DNA of 64,000 nt from Rotaria sp. Silwood1. Taxonomy: Eukaryota; Rotifera; Eurotatoria; Philodinida; Philodinidae. Made by a program: the position numbers and the translations under genes. The stretch is taken from NCBI GenBank assembly GCA_905250075.1, contig CAJNOP010000359.1:1-64000 (forward strand), given 5' to 3'. The notes below the pieces were generated by a model. That model was given only the letters and a program-made list of their open reading frames with translations. It had not been told where the DNA came from and did no database searches. Below are positions 10,267 to 22,685 of the stretch, piece by piece (position 1 is the stretch's first letter; each line of letters begins with the position of its first letter).

Positions 10267-13200
10267 ATGCTTCCATCAAGAGGTTCAACTCAAAAGAAAA
10301 CTGTTGAGGCAACATTTTCACAAAGAGTATGTTGAGTAATTCTTTTTGTTTGAACAATGATGTATATTCGTTTTTTTTCTAGACTGGTATGGTTTATATC
10401 TTTAATATTATTGTTGGTACTGGTGCATTAGCTCTTCCGAAAGCTTTTCATGAAGGTGGTTATGTATTAAGTACTTTGTTATTATTAATACTTGGATTTT
10501 TTAGGTAAAAGTTTTTTCAACAAAAAATTTTTATAATTTTGATGAGATTTTGTGTTCTAGTTATGTTACGGCAACATATATGATTGAAGCAATGGCTATT
10601 GCAAACTTTATGAAAAGAAAAATAGTAAATCGCGTATGTTTAATTTACTTATTTGATTTCAATGTGATCGTATGAATTTTTATTTAGCGTCTTGATACAA
10701 TTATATCAACAACAAGCGATGAAGAAGAAAATATTGATGGATCAGATCAAGCTTCATTGTTACCTAGAGCCATCAATGATGATGGTAAATATTTCACATT
10801 ACTATTATGATTAATTATTGCTTATATTTGATATAGATGTATATGTTTCAACAGGAACTGAAGAACGACATGATTTTGATATTGTCGAAAAAGTTGAAAT
10901 GGTCAGTGAGAGAAGATGTGAAGTTTACTGTCTTTTTACATTTAAGAGAAAAAAATATAATATTTATTTCATTAGAATAAAAAAAAGAAAAGAAACGGTT
11001 CTATTTGAAAATTTAAAACAGCGACTTTTTTTGCGATACATTATGCATAGATGAGATAGGAATGTATGGTTTTTTACATTAGAAAGAGAAAAACATGAAA
11101 GATTTTTCGAGGTGAAATCTAAAAGGTCAAACACTGTGTACTTTATGATAAACTCTCGAAAATTATCAGATGTTTCAGAGATTCTTCGTATAAAGGATAC
11201 TATTCGAATAGAATTTTGAATGTTTACAACACAGTTCATTCTGTATATATATCTCTGTTCAGACAAATTAATTTTTTTTATGTAAAAGATACATCGGTAA
11301 ATTATTTAAAATAACTATCGAAAAAATTCTTTTGACTAGTTTCAATGAATTTTTAGAAAAATAGCTAATTTCAGTTACATGGAAGTAACAAAAAGGTACA
11401 CTACGATGTGTTCATACACTACTATAACTAATAGATTAAACAATGTTGCAAAGATAAGTTCATTATTGAAACTCAGTTAATGCTCCTTGAGACAGACAAA
11501 GTGATGCTTGTAATATTCAAAAATTGTCAGTAAAAACAAAAAAATAAGCAAAAGATGATTAGTCATTTGACAAAGAAGTTCATTGTATTCAAAAATTTCT
11601 TTCAAAAATCGATTTTCTTAAATCAACAGAAATTTTCCTAGAACTCGTGTAGATAATTCAATGGTGTATCTTTTGTAAAAACCAATTAAGAATTTATCAT
11701 TTGTTTACGAGTATCTGTGAAATTGCAAATACTATCAAAACTGCAAAAAAGAAATAGAATTCGAAATGAATATCATACGAACACTTGGACTGTTACAGGT
11801 TAGGATTCACAAAATCCTAAACTCACAGCTCCCTAATTGCTTGATTTCGTTTATACAATTTTGCTTAAACGAGATAGTTTACAATTAAATATCAAGATAG
11901 CCAAAGGTTACTTTTGGGTACGCGTTAAAAGAACTGCGAACTATACCCGACATTCATGATTATTTTGATTTTAATTCTGAAAGATAATGAGAGTCATTTT
12001 GATATTTATCTGTAAAATCTCTTGTTTAAGGTGTGTATATTTGAATATAATAATTTCCTCATTATAATCAAAAAATAAATTAGTTTCTCATAGGAAAATC
12101 TTTCTATTTCTTTTTGAACTACTTTAGGGTGAAATGGCAGATATGTTTTTGAATAAATGTAAGTTTATTTCATCTATTGATTTATTTTCATTGCTTGGTT
12201 TTATCGTAGTGGGCTTAGTGATATTTTATTTTTGTATATCATTGTACCTCTTCGGAGATTTGGCAATTTATGGTTCAGCTGTACCAAAATCAATTCGTGA
12301 TGTTATTTGGTTTGTTGACCTAAATCAATAGGTTTTTTTTTTGAAGTAAAAGCCTATTTTTATATTTCAGCACATATGAACCAATTAATTGTACAAATAT
12401 CACGATAAATGATTTATGTTGGGCAAGTTCTTCATTAACACGGCATCATGTTTATCAAATATTTGTAGTAAGATATTTAAGATAAAAGAATCAAGATATA
12501 TTTCTTATAGTACATATTTAGGCAACATTTTTTTGTACATTGGGTATATTTGTTTTTGGTAATGCACAAAAGACAAAATTTCTTCAGATAGTAACAACTC
12601 TATGTCGTTGGACAGGTAATTAATAATTTGAATTATTTGCTTTTTTTTCTTTCGTATTAAGCTACCAAAAACATTCTTTTAACTCAATTATTATAGAGAA
12701 ATCATAAAATATTTGTTGTGAAACTTAGACAATATTTTTTTCCAAGAAATATATAGTAATTGTAAATTTTAAATTGAAGTTTTACGGCTCTCCCTCATAG
12801 TAATGAAGCAGAGGAGGAAATACCAAGAGTTATTGGATTCGCCTCCATAGCAGTCGAAGATAGCAGACATCAGAATCAATTGCTAGAGTTCGTTAGCAAT
12901 GGAAAAAGCACTGAATAGCTAGAATACATTTGTCAATGTTCTAAATACTATAATTGTAACACTATAAATGTTAAATTACGAAGAACCGAATATGAAAATG
13001 CATAGCGACAAGGCAAACACAAAAAAAATTCTGTTCGAAATGCAGAAATATATAAGATCGATTGTTTCCCTGTCGTTTGATTACCTCTGCAAAACAAAGT
13101 TTTAATCCCAAACATGCTGCACTAACAAGCTTTTATTCATCATTATTTTTAGCTTTTCTCTCCATGATTATTCTATGTATTGTTCATCTTGCCAAACGAT

Positions 13201-13992
13201 CAAGTAGTGAACATCCAAATCCAATTCATCCACCTGTATTTCATTTTCGTAGTCTTCCACGACTTTTTGGTATTTGTGTATACAGTTTTGTATGTATCCT
13301 TTGTATTATTTGTTTTGTTTTTTTGTTAATTTCGATTATTTAAGATGTGTCATCATTCAATTCCAAGTATAATAGCACCAATACGTTCAAAAGATAAACT
13401 TAAATCTTTATTTGCATATGATTATATATGTATAGCATTATTTTATTTATTATTATCTTTAACAGCTATATTTACATTTGACACATTTGAAGATCTTTAT
13501 ACATTAAATTTTCGTCCAACAACACGATGTGCTCATTCAAACGTTGATGTACCGAAAGTATTAGCTTATTTTATAGCATTATTTCCTGTATTTACATTAA
13601 GTTCAAGTTTTCCAATAATTGGTATTACATTAAGAAATAATCTTGAAACTGTATTAAAATCATGTGTAAATGTTAAACGAAAACAACGTATTGTACTTGT
13701 TGTATTTGTTCTTTTATTACCTTGTACAGTTAGTATACTAATAGAAAATATTAATTTTCTTGTTGGTTTTACTGGTTCATATGCTGGTGTAGCTGTACAA
13801 TATGTTATACCAGCATTATTAGTTTATAATGCACGACGTCAAGCACAAGTTAAACATCGTCAACCAATACAATTTGTTAATCAATCATTTTTTCAAAATA
13901 AATATTGGGTTTTTTGTGTACTTTTATGGGCATGGGCAGCTATTATTGTTATAACAATATATAATATACTTCCATCGAGTATTTTTATGTAA
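10267..13992 (+). CDS. TMEM104: TMEM104-like multi-pass membrane transporter
   Basis: Eleven exons (10267-10326, 10383-10504, 10561-10633, 10688-10784, 10837-10901, 12128-12158, 12210-12309, 12371-12467, 12522-12615, 13153-13289, 13345-13992) give 507 residues; human TMEM104 is close to 500. Family landmarks are VYIFNIIVGTGALALPKAF near the N-terminus, YMIEAMAIAN, the cytoplasmic acidic loop before VEMGEMADMF, LYLFGDLAIYGSAVP, GNAQKTKFLQ, CVYSFMCHHSIPS and the YAGVAVQYVIPA segment. It belongs to the amino acid/auxin permease-like fold related to SLC38; I know of no settled substrate. Introns 5 (1226 bp) and 9 (537 bp) are unusually long here and contain no recognised gene. The last exon, 648 bp, encodes about 40% of the protein. 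It follows MOSPD closely, so shared transcription is possible. Confidence 0.93.
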
Positions 13993-16900
13993 TTTATTAA
14001 TCAGTGACGATTTATTTTCTTTTGGTAATTTTTATGTAATTAATACAAAGTATGACATTTATATTTTGATATTATGTTTGAATAACAACTATGCTGATCA
14101 AATTTATAGTAAATAGTCATATAAAATCATTTTTGTTATTATTGTTATTTTTGTTTTGTTGTTGTTCTTCTTGTTTTTGTTGTTGTTCTTTTCACAACGA
14201 ATGAAAAAATATGTATGGAGAACGTTTTCAAAACTTTAAGATTCAATTATGTATTTGAATATAGCTTTCATCGATCGTCAAAGTTGAATTATACTTTTTT
14301 TTTCTTAGATTTGCTCCTGGTATAAAGTTTTGCTCTTTTATCATGTGTGAATTGATTGCAATTCCGAGAGAAATAAAAATAGCTTCTTTTCTTTTGTATA
14401 TTTCAATACATCGATGTCTGAAACTACCAACTTCAAAAATTTTGGCGTCCAAAATGCTTTTTTTTTCGATAATTAATCAATATCAACTTTTTATCACTGG
14501 CGTTTGCTTATGAGAAAAAAACCAGCCAAAAATAGTCTGCAAAAGTTGTGCTTATTGTAATTTCAGCGAATCAATCATTTGTTTTATTGATTATATTGGA
14601 AGATAAAGAATTACAAAACGAAAAAACTAAGCTATTTCAATATAATACCATGTTGACCAACTCAAGTCTAATAGGATCAATATTTTTCAAAAATGTTCTT
14701 TCGATGAGTCCAAAAAAGTTCATTTGATAAAAATCTATCGCATGTCAAAATTCATCATCAGACAGCATCAAACTGAACAATATGATGTCATATGGAAATA
14801 ACTTGTTTTATTCAGTTTTCAATTCTCTATTTTGTAGTATGATATATAAAAAATCCGAATGATTTGCTGATATACAAACGAGCACATGGTTTACAGGGTA
14901 TTTTCTTGCTGTTTTTTTTCTCATAAGCATATGATAGTGATAAAAAGTTGGTATTGACTAACTTTTGAAAAAAAAGATATTCGGCACCAAGATTTTTAGA
15001 GTGATGGTTTCAGACACCGATGCATAGAAAACGTACTCGATGATCTCAACATTGCTTTCGTAATATTTATTAAAGTCCGCTGCTTTTCTCTCAAGTAAAC
15101 ACTCTGGTACTTATGATAGAAGACCTATGTATTCTAATATGTCTCAGCATATGAAAGTATAACTGTAACAATCAGTTTTATCACATTCGTTTAAAATGAT
15201 GGTTATAAAGAACATGAGTAGAACTGTTTGCTAATAAACACTACTCGTATGAAAGTTTTTCCGCATTCAATAAAATCTACTATGAAAACGACTATGATTA
15301 CTAATCTCTTTTTAAAGTTCGATGAAATTTCACTATTTAAAGATATAGTCTGTTCATGTATAGTCGTTCGTTGAGATAATGCAAAAGATACTCCGGAATT
15401 GCGCACTTGTGAAGAAATATGAACATGATGGACAAGTACTGTGAATTTAGGCTATATAATGCAACAACGAACTTTTACTCTCATTAGAATACAGAATCAG
15501 AAGACGTGAACGAGATCTGGAGATTCCGATTGCTTTCTTCTAGTAGCGTCGGTTTGCATATGCGATCGATTTTTCATGTTCTTATTTTTGAAATCATCAA
15601 GAATATCTTAAATTTTAAGTTTTCAGTGATCTCTAATAGTTAATACCTAAATTATGAATTTGAAAACTTCAGAAGCTTTCATGAAATATGCTTATTTTTC
15701 TACGACTTTTCGTATCAATCACTATTTGACTGTGAAGTTCCTTCAAAAAACATTAAAACTTCACATATATTTTCATGTGCAAACCTTTTCAACTCATCGT
15801 CTAAGTTGAACGATACGATCTAAATATGAGCATTGACGATGCCATATAACTGTCTGCAGAATTACAAGAAAATACGGTTCGTTTAGATGTCATGCTACAC
15901 TGTAAACAGCCGTATACGGCAGAGGCATGATGAAAATATAGATGGTGTATCAATTAACATCAGTATCATCAATGATACAAGTATTCATTCATATATACTT
16001 TCAAGATCCCATTTAAATAATATGTTTCTTGCTGAAAATCAAAAAGAAAAAACTTGACAGAATATTTAATTATTATTTTTGTGAATTCTAATAAAAAGGA
16101 TCTCCCGATGAACACAACTGTTCTAGAACAAGTTCGAAAATTCTCTTTCACCTTTAAATGACGGAATACTATTCTTGAGGTTATCCGGTACAGTAATTAG
16201 ATGTGGTTTGTCACCGCATATCACATGACAATATAATCGTATAATGCCATATAAAGAAACGACATTTATTTATATCGCACAACATCGATCAATATTTCAG
16301 ACTCATAGTTCAAAAAACCTACTAGATATCATTGTTAATTTCATACTTTTATTTTTATACAAATAATAAATTATTGAATTGACTTAAAATCATCGAATTT
16401 ATCGTTAAAAAGTTATACGTATGAGAAATTTTAGTAATGCACAAAAAACCGATTGTTTTATTTGAATAAGAATATTTATCGGAAGAAATGTTCTAGAAAT
16501 TGAAAAGTGTTTTTTTGACATATGTTATATAATTTATGATGATGCGAACAAAGAATGTAGATTTATTGTTCGAGTTGATATCACATGACTGAAGTACTGA
16601 ACAAATACAAATATATATATATATATAGCTAGATATCAGCAGTTTACATCCTTATCTATCATAAAAGTTTCTTTTGATAAGCTATGTTATTGTCCTGTAA
16701 AATTCAAAATATACAGTCTTACAAAACAACAATTTTATGATAAAACTGAAAATAATTATATATAATTCGTAAAGATTTTTAGTTTAAATTTGTAATCATT
16801 ATGGTTCACATACATCATAAATTGTTTAATAGATGAAGATTCTATTAGTTTATTTATCAAAATAATAACTTTTATAAAATTAAAATATGAATGATACAAC

Positions 16901-17454
16901 TACTTTGTCGTCTAAATAAGATCGAAAATATCATAAGAAAAAAAGCTTTATCATATTTCTAAACTAAGAAATTTTAGAAAACATATTTTTTTTAAATTTG
17001 TTATTTCAAAATAAAAATTGATTACTACATCTAGAACATTCGAGTATAAACTTCGATGAAATGAACTCTTTTATAGATAAATTCAAATGTTTCTTATTAC
17101 CAATATCTATCAATCAATGCTATTCTTTTATGTCTATACATCATTTATACTATGAGAAAAGGTCAATGCTCGATTTCTTTTCTTCTGTTTTATTTTTTTT
17201 TCTACTTTGCCATATCATTGTGATGGTATAGAAGACTCCATATTTAACATTATGTTACTTGATTCGTTCTTTTTCTATACTATAGGTTTTTTTTTCTTTG
17301 CGTTCTTCTATACTGAGTTTATTAACTGCGTAGAATCGATACGTAATCATGGGCCTTCTCTTTCTTTCGAGTCGAGCATGCAGGCTGTATGAGGGCCAAA
17401 CTCGAAGGAAAGAAAAAACCTTCGCTTCTTTTTTTCTCTTTACTCTTCTCTTTC
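13993..17454. other. Long intergenic region
   Basis: About 3.4 kb with no supported gene. It holds an imperfect long inverted repeat (14401-15030), an (AT)n run near 16613-16627 and, at its end, the pyrimidine-rich upstream region of ferritin. A short block near 15895-15930 recurs in inverted orientation at about 42130-42165. Confidence 0.45.
14401..15030. repeat. Imperfect long inverted repeat (arms ~145-185 bp)
   Basis: The left arm (about 14401-14585) and right arm (about 14840-15030) are inverted copies. Shared landmarks are ATCGATGTCTGAAACTACCA against ATCGGTGTCTGAAACCATCA and the nearly identical stretch ATCAACTTTTTATCACT ... GCTTATGAGAAAAAAA. Similarity fades towards the spacer of about 255 bp. 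No coding frame. It may be an old palindromic transposon or a diverged inverted duplication. I could not define target duplications. Confidence 0.7.
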
Positions 17455-17461
17455 TATATAA
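17455..17461 (+). promoter_or_regulatory. TATA box of ferritin
   Basis: TATATAA preceded by a long pyrimidine tract. An initiator-like TCAGTTG at 17492-17498 sits about 35 bp downstream, so transcription would start near 17480-17495. That places the iron-responsive element within the first few tens of nucleotides of the mRNA. Confidence 0.6.
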
Positions 17462-17501
17462 ACGCATATACGCATCGATTTGGGTAGTTAGTCAGTTGGT
17501 C

Positions 17502-17540
17502 GATTTGTTTTGCAGCAGCAGTGACTGTTCGTTACAAGTC
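17502..17540 (+). promoter_or_regulatory. Iron-responsive element (IRE) in the ferritin 5'UTR
   Basis: The hairpin has a CAGTGA loop (17519-17524) and a 5-bp upper stem (17514-17518 with 17525-17529: G-C, A-T, C-G, G-T wobble, A-T). The unpaired C that defines an IRE is at 17513. The lower stem pairs 17512-17530 and 17511-17531, then after a 2-nt internal mismatch 17508-17502 with 17534-17540. This matches the established IRE form: CAGWGN loop, 5-bp helix, C bulge, cap-proximal position. IRP1-type proteins bind such hairpins and block ferritin translation when iron is low. The element is 75 nt upstream of the ATG. Confidence 0.9.
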
Positions 17541-17615
17541 GTGTCTAGTAAGCGCCATCAATTCTCAACACTTTATTTCAATATTAAATAAAAAAAACAA
17601 AACAAATATCAAATC

Positions 17616-18501
17616 ATGTCAATGGAACATAAAAATGATACTCAATTACAAAGTGGTCAACCAGATCGTCAAAAAGCTCCAGTAGCAGCCAATCAACCAC
17701 GAGAAAATCTTGTTCGATTGTATGAATCTATTTTAAATTTAAAAAAAAAACAATTTCAAATCTATTCATATTTTCATTTTAGTAATTATCATGAAGATAA
17801 TGAAGGTTTAATTAATCGACAAATTAATTTAGAATTATATGCAAGTTATGTTTATACGGCAATGGCACATCATTTCGATCGACATGATGTTGCATTAAAA
17901 GGTAAAATTTTGTTTTCATTTGATAGAATTCATTTGTTTTGTTTTTTCTAGGTCATCATAAATTTTTCAAAAAAATGGCTGAAGAAGAACATGAACATGC
18001 AAATAAATTTATGGAATATCAAAATAAACGTGGTGGTACAATTGTTCTTTTGGATATTAAAGTATATATTTTTTTTTTGATTAATTTTATTAATTATAAA
18101 TAATCATTATTTAAATAGAAACCGGTACAACAAAGCTGGAGTTCACCTCTTGAAGCACATGAAACAGCATTACAATTGGAAAAAGATGTTTATCAAGCAT
18201 TACTTGAATTACATGCATTTGCTTGTAAACATAAGTAAGATTATATTATTTATTTATGATTATTATTATTATTTAATGTATTTAGTGATCCACATTTGTC
18301 TGATTATCTTGAAGAAGAATTTATTGAAGAACAGGTAATTAAATATTTGATATTCTTCTTTTGTTTTTTTTTTTATAAATTTATCTTTTTTATTTCAAGG
18401 TTAAATCAATCAAAGAATATGCTGGTTATATAACTAACTTACGTCGTGTTGGTCCTGGTCTTGGTGAATACATTTTTGATAAAGAAGAACTTGATGATTA
18501 A
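17616..18501 (+). CDS. Ferritin heavy-chain-like subunit
   Basis: Six exons (17616-17719, 17783-17901, 17952-18061, 18119-18234, 18286-18334, 18400-18501) give 199 residues, slightly longer than human FTH1. It oxidises Fe2+ and stores iron in a 24-subunit cage. Ferroxidase residues typical of H chains are visible: Glu in [11 protein letters not shown], and EEEHEHANK carrying the Glu/Glu/His set in helix [14 protein letters not shown] is helix C, with further conserved residues in [20 protein letters not shown] ~35-residue Gln/Pro-rich N-terminal extension precedes ENLVRFNYHEDNE. No signal peptide, so cytosolic. Intron 1 (63 bp) is a multiple of three with no stop, so unspliced RNA would read through with 21 extra residues in the helix A region. 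Expression is probably controlled by the 5'UTR IRE. The alternative start is the second Met, two codons on. Confidence 0.95.
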
Positions 18502-20735
18502 GTCTCTTCCAAAAATCAATACGAACATTTTTTTCCTCCTTTTGATTCTACATATTTACATCATTTAAACAAAACAAAAAAAAAAAAAGCATTAACTAAG
18601 TTTTTCATCATATATAACTAATTGTGTTTGTGTTAATCGTTTGGTTGCTTAATACATATACAGTTTGTTTTTCGCTATCGTTTGAATATATGTTCACATA
18701 TTTAAAAAAATAACAACAAAATTTTCTTCAAGATTAATATAAATATATATTTCATTGGAATATAGACGTACAGATTAGTTTGCTAAATCATTCTCATGTA
18801 TATGTACATATGTGTGTGTGAGTGTGTTTCGGATGATTACACACAAGGTTTAAAGACCAAGAACAAGAATCTTTTAAATAGCCATTATTTAAAATATTAT
18901 TATTGTAAAAAGAACATGTCTTTTTAATAGATAATCTAACGTTATCTTAATACAATGTACTGTTGACAAGGATTTTACTTATCGGAGTTAAATAGATACG
19001 ATGAATTGTAGGAATATTACAATTCGGATGAATACAAAAAGGGTTTTTTTAATTTGTATGCAGGGCTAAGTAAGCGACACTGTAAACGATATAAAACGAT
19101 GAAAATACGCGTCATGACATCGCCATTTTATGTAAACCCTTCAAATGCGATGACATATCGTCGTGAAACATAAGGTAGTAATATGTCATTTAAGACGATT
19201 GAAAGTGATTGTTCCGGGCGAAAATGTTATTTATCGTCGATTATTATGATTTCAATATGAAACTAATACTGATTCTTGCTTTATGAATCAATTGTTTAAA
19301 TTGATCGCTAAGATTTGTATAGGATGCGTTAAAACGTTTTTTCAGCGAGGTAACGCTGTGACTTCAAATAATATCCATAACATGAAGATAAGATGAATAC
19401 AAACATTAAATAATTGCAAATAAGTCGATGTTGGTCTCCATATTTCCAAAACATATGAAATATATGTCCAGATCAGGTTTCCAGCGCTTTGTAATATTCG
19501 TCATCGCATATGAGATGTAGTTTGAATTACCTCATGAAAGAAATATTTCTCTGCTGATATTGTGTAAAATTTTAGGGTTTTCTTGAATTCCATACTGAAA
19601 AGTTGTCCCAACACTCACTATTTAGTATGGATGAGTTTCATTTTCGACACGTTTTAATTTGATATAAAATTTCTTGTTGATGCTATTTGTAATCACAGTA
19701 TTATCCCGTAGGAAAACATTTTTATACAGCCTATACGATTGATCGTTTGTTTTTATAAATTAAGTTCACAACAAAATAATTTATGTTACTTTTCGTATGA
19801 TTAGAAAGATATTCACTAATTAGTTTGTCATTAATAGACAGGTGAAAGTGTGTACATTTTTACATATGTCTATATCAATAAAACTTATTATCTCATATGA
19901 AATCTAGGAATATCTTTTTGGAATCCATCATCAATTGAAATATGTGTTGTTCATTATTTTATTTTCAAAAAAAAAAAAACATTAATTAGAAAAACACAAA
20001 GCACAACTGTTAAATTATCAACCAAAGCTTTATCTGGATTTAATCGTTAATTAAATAAAGAATATTTCTCTTGAATATAATTTGTATTGCACAATATTGT
20101 CGTCAATCTATATATAACAGAAATAAAAAATGAAATAGATTTAAATTTTGTAAAACTTCTGATCTAAACAACATTGAAATGCCATTGGGGAATCCAATAC
20201 ATACCACCCTATGCATTTATAAAACAGTTAAATAAAACCTTCATTCATCTTCTTCTTCATCTTCAATTTGCTAAATTTAAAGTATTTGTAACTTCACCTT
20301 CAATCTTCATCTCCGTTATAATTGTTTCGATGATTTTTTTTTTTTCGTACGAATTATTTTCTTATTGAACTGAAAAATCATGTCTTCATATTTCAAATAT
20401 CGAACAGACAGCTAGACACAGGAATACCAATATTCTATGATTCACCTATATACAGTAGGAGATATCGTACAGACAAAAAACACAAACAACTAATTGTTTT
20501 TTTTAGTGGATTTTAAACTACGAAAATAGATTAATTATCAATAACTATAATTCTACAGGTGTAATTTAGATAAAGATGAACAAGAAGAAGGAATTAACTT
20601 CAACTAAATTACTTAATCTACTATACTACAAAACTATGATCATACTTTAAATTCATTTTTTGCTGTTATTTATGAACGAGATCGACGGCCTATAAAAAAA
20701 AATTATTCATAAATAAACCATAATGATTAATATCA
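18502..20735. other. Intergenic region between ferritin and Tra2 (convergent)
   Basis: About 2.2 kb, mostly AT-rich, containing both genes' 3'UTRs. No gene recognised. The 19060-19220 part is visibly less AT-rich, but I found no frame or repeat end there. Confidence 0.45.
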
Positions 20736-21566
20736 TCATTTACGTGGTGGTGATCGTGATCGACTAGGATATCGACCTGATGATCTATAATTCTTTCGTG
20801 AATGTCGATTTTCACTATAAAACAACAAAAATAATGAATAGTACTAGAAAAAAAAAGAAGATTTTCACTTACGCTACTCCCATATAAATGCCTGGTGTTC
20901 GATCATGGGGTCTCTCAGTTAATGAAAAATCAACACGAATCTTTTGACCATCAATTTCCATTCCATGTGTTTCTTTTTTTGCCTTTTAAATCAATAACAT
21001 AAGAATAATCAAATTAAAAAAAAAAAAGAATTTCTACTAACTTCTCTAGCATCTTCTAATCTATCATAATAAATAAAACCAAAACCACGAGATCGACCAG
21101 TCTTTAAAAAAGATTTATCTTACAAAATTAATAATGAAAAACGATGAAAAACTTACTCCTCGATCATAAACAACATGAATATTATTAATTCGTCCAAATT
21201 TTGAAAAAATTCGTTGAATAACACGTTCTTCTGTACGTGATGATAATCCGAAAACACCGAGAACTTTACTTGGTGCTGGATTAAGACGTTCGATATCATC
21301 TTTGGTATCATGTTCATTACTACGACTTCGATATTGTCGAGATGAAACAGGTGATCGATGATGTCGTCGATGAACCCGATGTGATGATCTTTAAACGAAA
21401 AAAACAAAAAAAAAAAATTCATAGTCGAGATTTTTTGCAAAAAACAAAAAAACAAATAATAACCTTGATCGAGATCGACTACGTGTAATTGATCGACGCG
21501 GCTAGAAATGAAGAAAATATAATGAAATATATTGATATGAAATAACTGTATATGTATAATTACCAT
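20736..21566 (-). CDS. Transformer-2-like SR splicing factor
   Basis: Six exons on the minus strand (21564-21566, 21464-21501, 21157-21388, 21042-21101, 20873-20982, 20736-20814) give 173 residues. It binds exonic splicing enhancers through one RRM and recruits the spliceosome through RS segments. The short N-terminal Arg/Ser stretch ([14 protein letters not shown]) is followed by the RRM at about residues 50-130: RNP2 is VLGVFGLS and RNP1 is RGFGFIYY, followed by [18 protein letters not shown]. That last segment is the Tra2-specific linker after the RRM. The C-terminus is a brief SRSRSPPRK tail, shorter than in vertebrate TRA2A/B. The first coding exon would be the ATG alone, abutting the splice donor. 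SMARCD lies head to head, its start 1.1 kb away. Confidence 0.93.
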
Positions 21567-22685
21567 TGCTTTCAAAGAAGAAATTTTTGATGAAATGCAA
21601 AGCTTATTAATGTTCTACTTCCGTTGTCAATAGTGATTATTACTGGGAATAGACATATTTTATTTTCTTATGTGTAATTACAAATTTAATTTCTAAAATA
21701 GAATTTTCGTAAAATTAATAAAAATTAATTAGAATTGACATTTTTATTTTTGATTCGAACTCTCCGATATTCAGCGCTACCTATCGACAACTGAATTTTA
21801 TTTTTATTTTATTTTATTTAATTGTTAATCGATGAATATGAATCTATATATTCATAATAAAAAAAAATAGTCATTGACTAGAGAACATTGTAAGACGAGT
21901 TTCTTTATCCTGCGCTCCATTTTATACGATCATCTTTTCATTGCATGTTTGACAAGGCTAAAACTTGTTTATGTATGAGATAGATACGATGCTAAATATC
22001 ATAGACGTACTATTTATACAAAAATTATTTACAATAATCATCTTTTCTTGTTCTTTTGCTATATGGAATAATAAATAATCTATTATTAATTTGACTTGAT
22101 ATTATTGATCAATTGAACTCTGATCACTGTGTAATAAGTTTGAATAAAGGATAAGCAACTGTTACAAGTACATTCGGAGTTCTATTTGTTTTTGTTCAAC
22201 TTGGTTTGTCAGCTACTAGTGTTTTTTCACAATTCATCTAATGATTTGAATCAAAATAATAAAGAAGTGTTAAGGATGATGAATGCCTGGAGGTAGTACA
22301 CTTATTCCAATACTGATTAGTTTTTGAAAAAAATTTCTATTTGTAATGAGAAACCATAAAAATATAGTTTTTTGTTTCAATTGGTGTCTATTCAAGAAGA
22401 TATTTTTAGTATATTGTGATAAAATACACTCTTCACCAATTTTTCTTCCTTCTTTTTTTATTAAAGAAATTTTTTTTTTTAAATCGAAAATAATTAAACT
22501 AATTTACAAACGATCAAATGTCTTACAAAATCAATATGATTACTCTGACTTCTAGTGTCCTCTATAAGATGACCCAGTATTATATGTAAGAATTAAACCA
22601 ATAAAATTCAAGAATGAACAATGGTAGTCTTCTTGTTTAGTTAGTCAGAATTTAACGTGTCTTCTTGTCAAAAAAAATCAAAACC
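21567..22685. other. Shared upstream region of Tra2 and SMARCD
   Basis: About 1.1 kb between two divergently transcribed housekeeping genes. Strongly AT-rich, with no TATA box in a convincing position. A splice-acceptor-like TTAGTCAG ends at about 22648, shortly before the SMARCD ATG. No gene seen. Confidence 0.4.

Noticed and set aside
12770-13060. Less AT-rich part of TMEM104 intron 9, considered as an extra exon
   Set aside because: It contains in-frame stops, and the protein aligns across the junction without it.
19060-19220. Less AT-rich intergenic patch after ferritin
   Set aside because: No coding frame, inverted ends or direct repeats found.
21153-21575. 140-codon minus-strand frame at the Tra2 locus
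   Set aside because: Shadow frame crossing the Tra2 exons; the RRM lies in another frame with proper introns.
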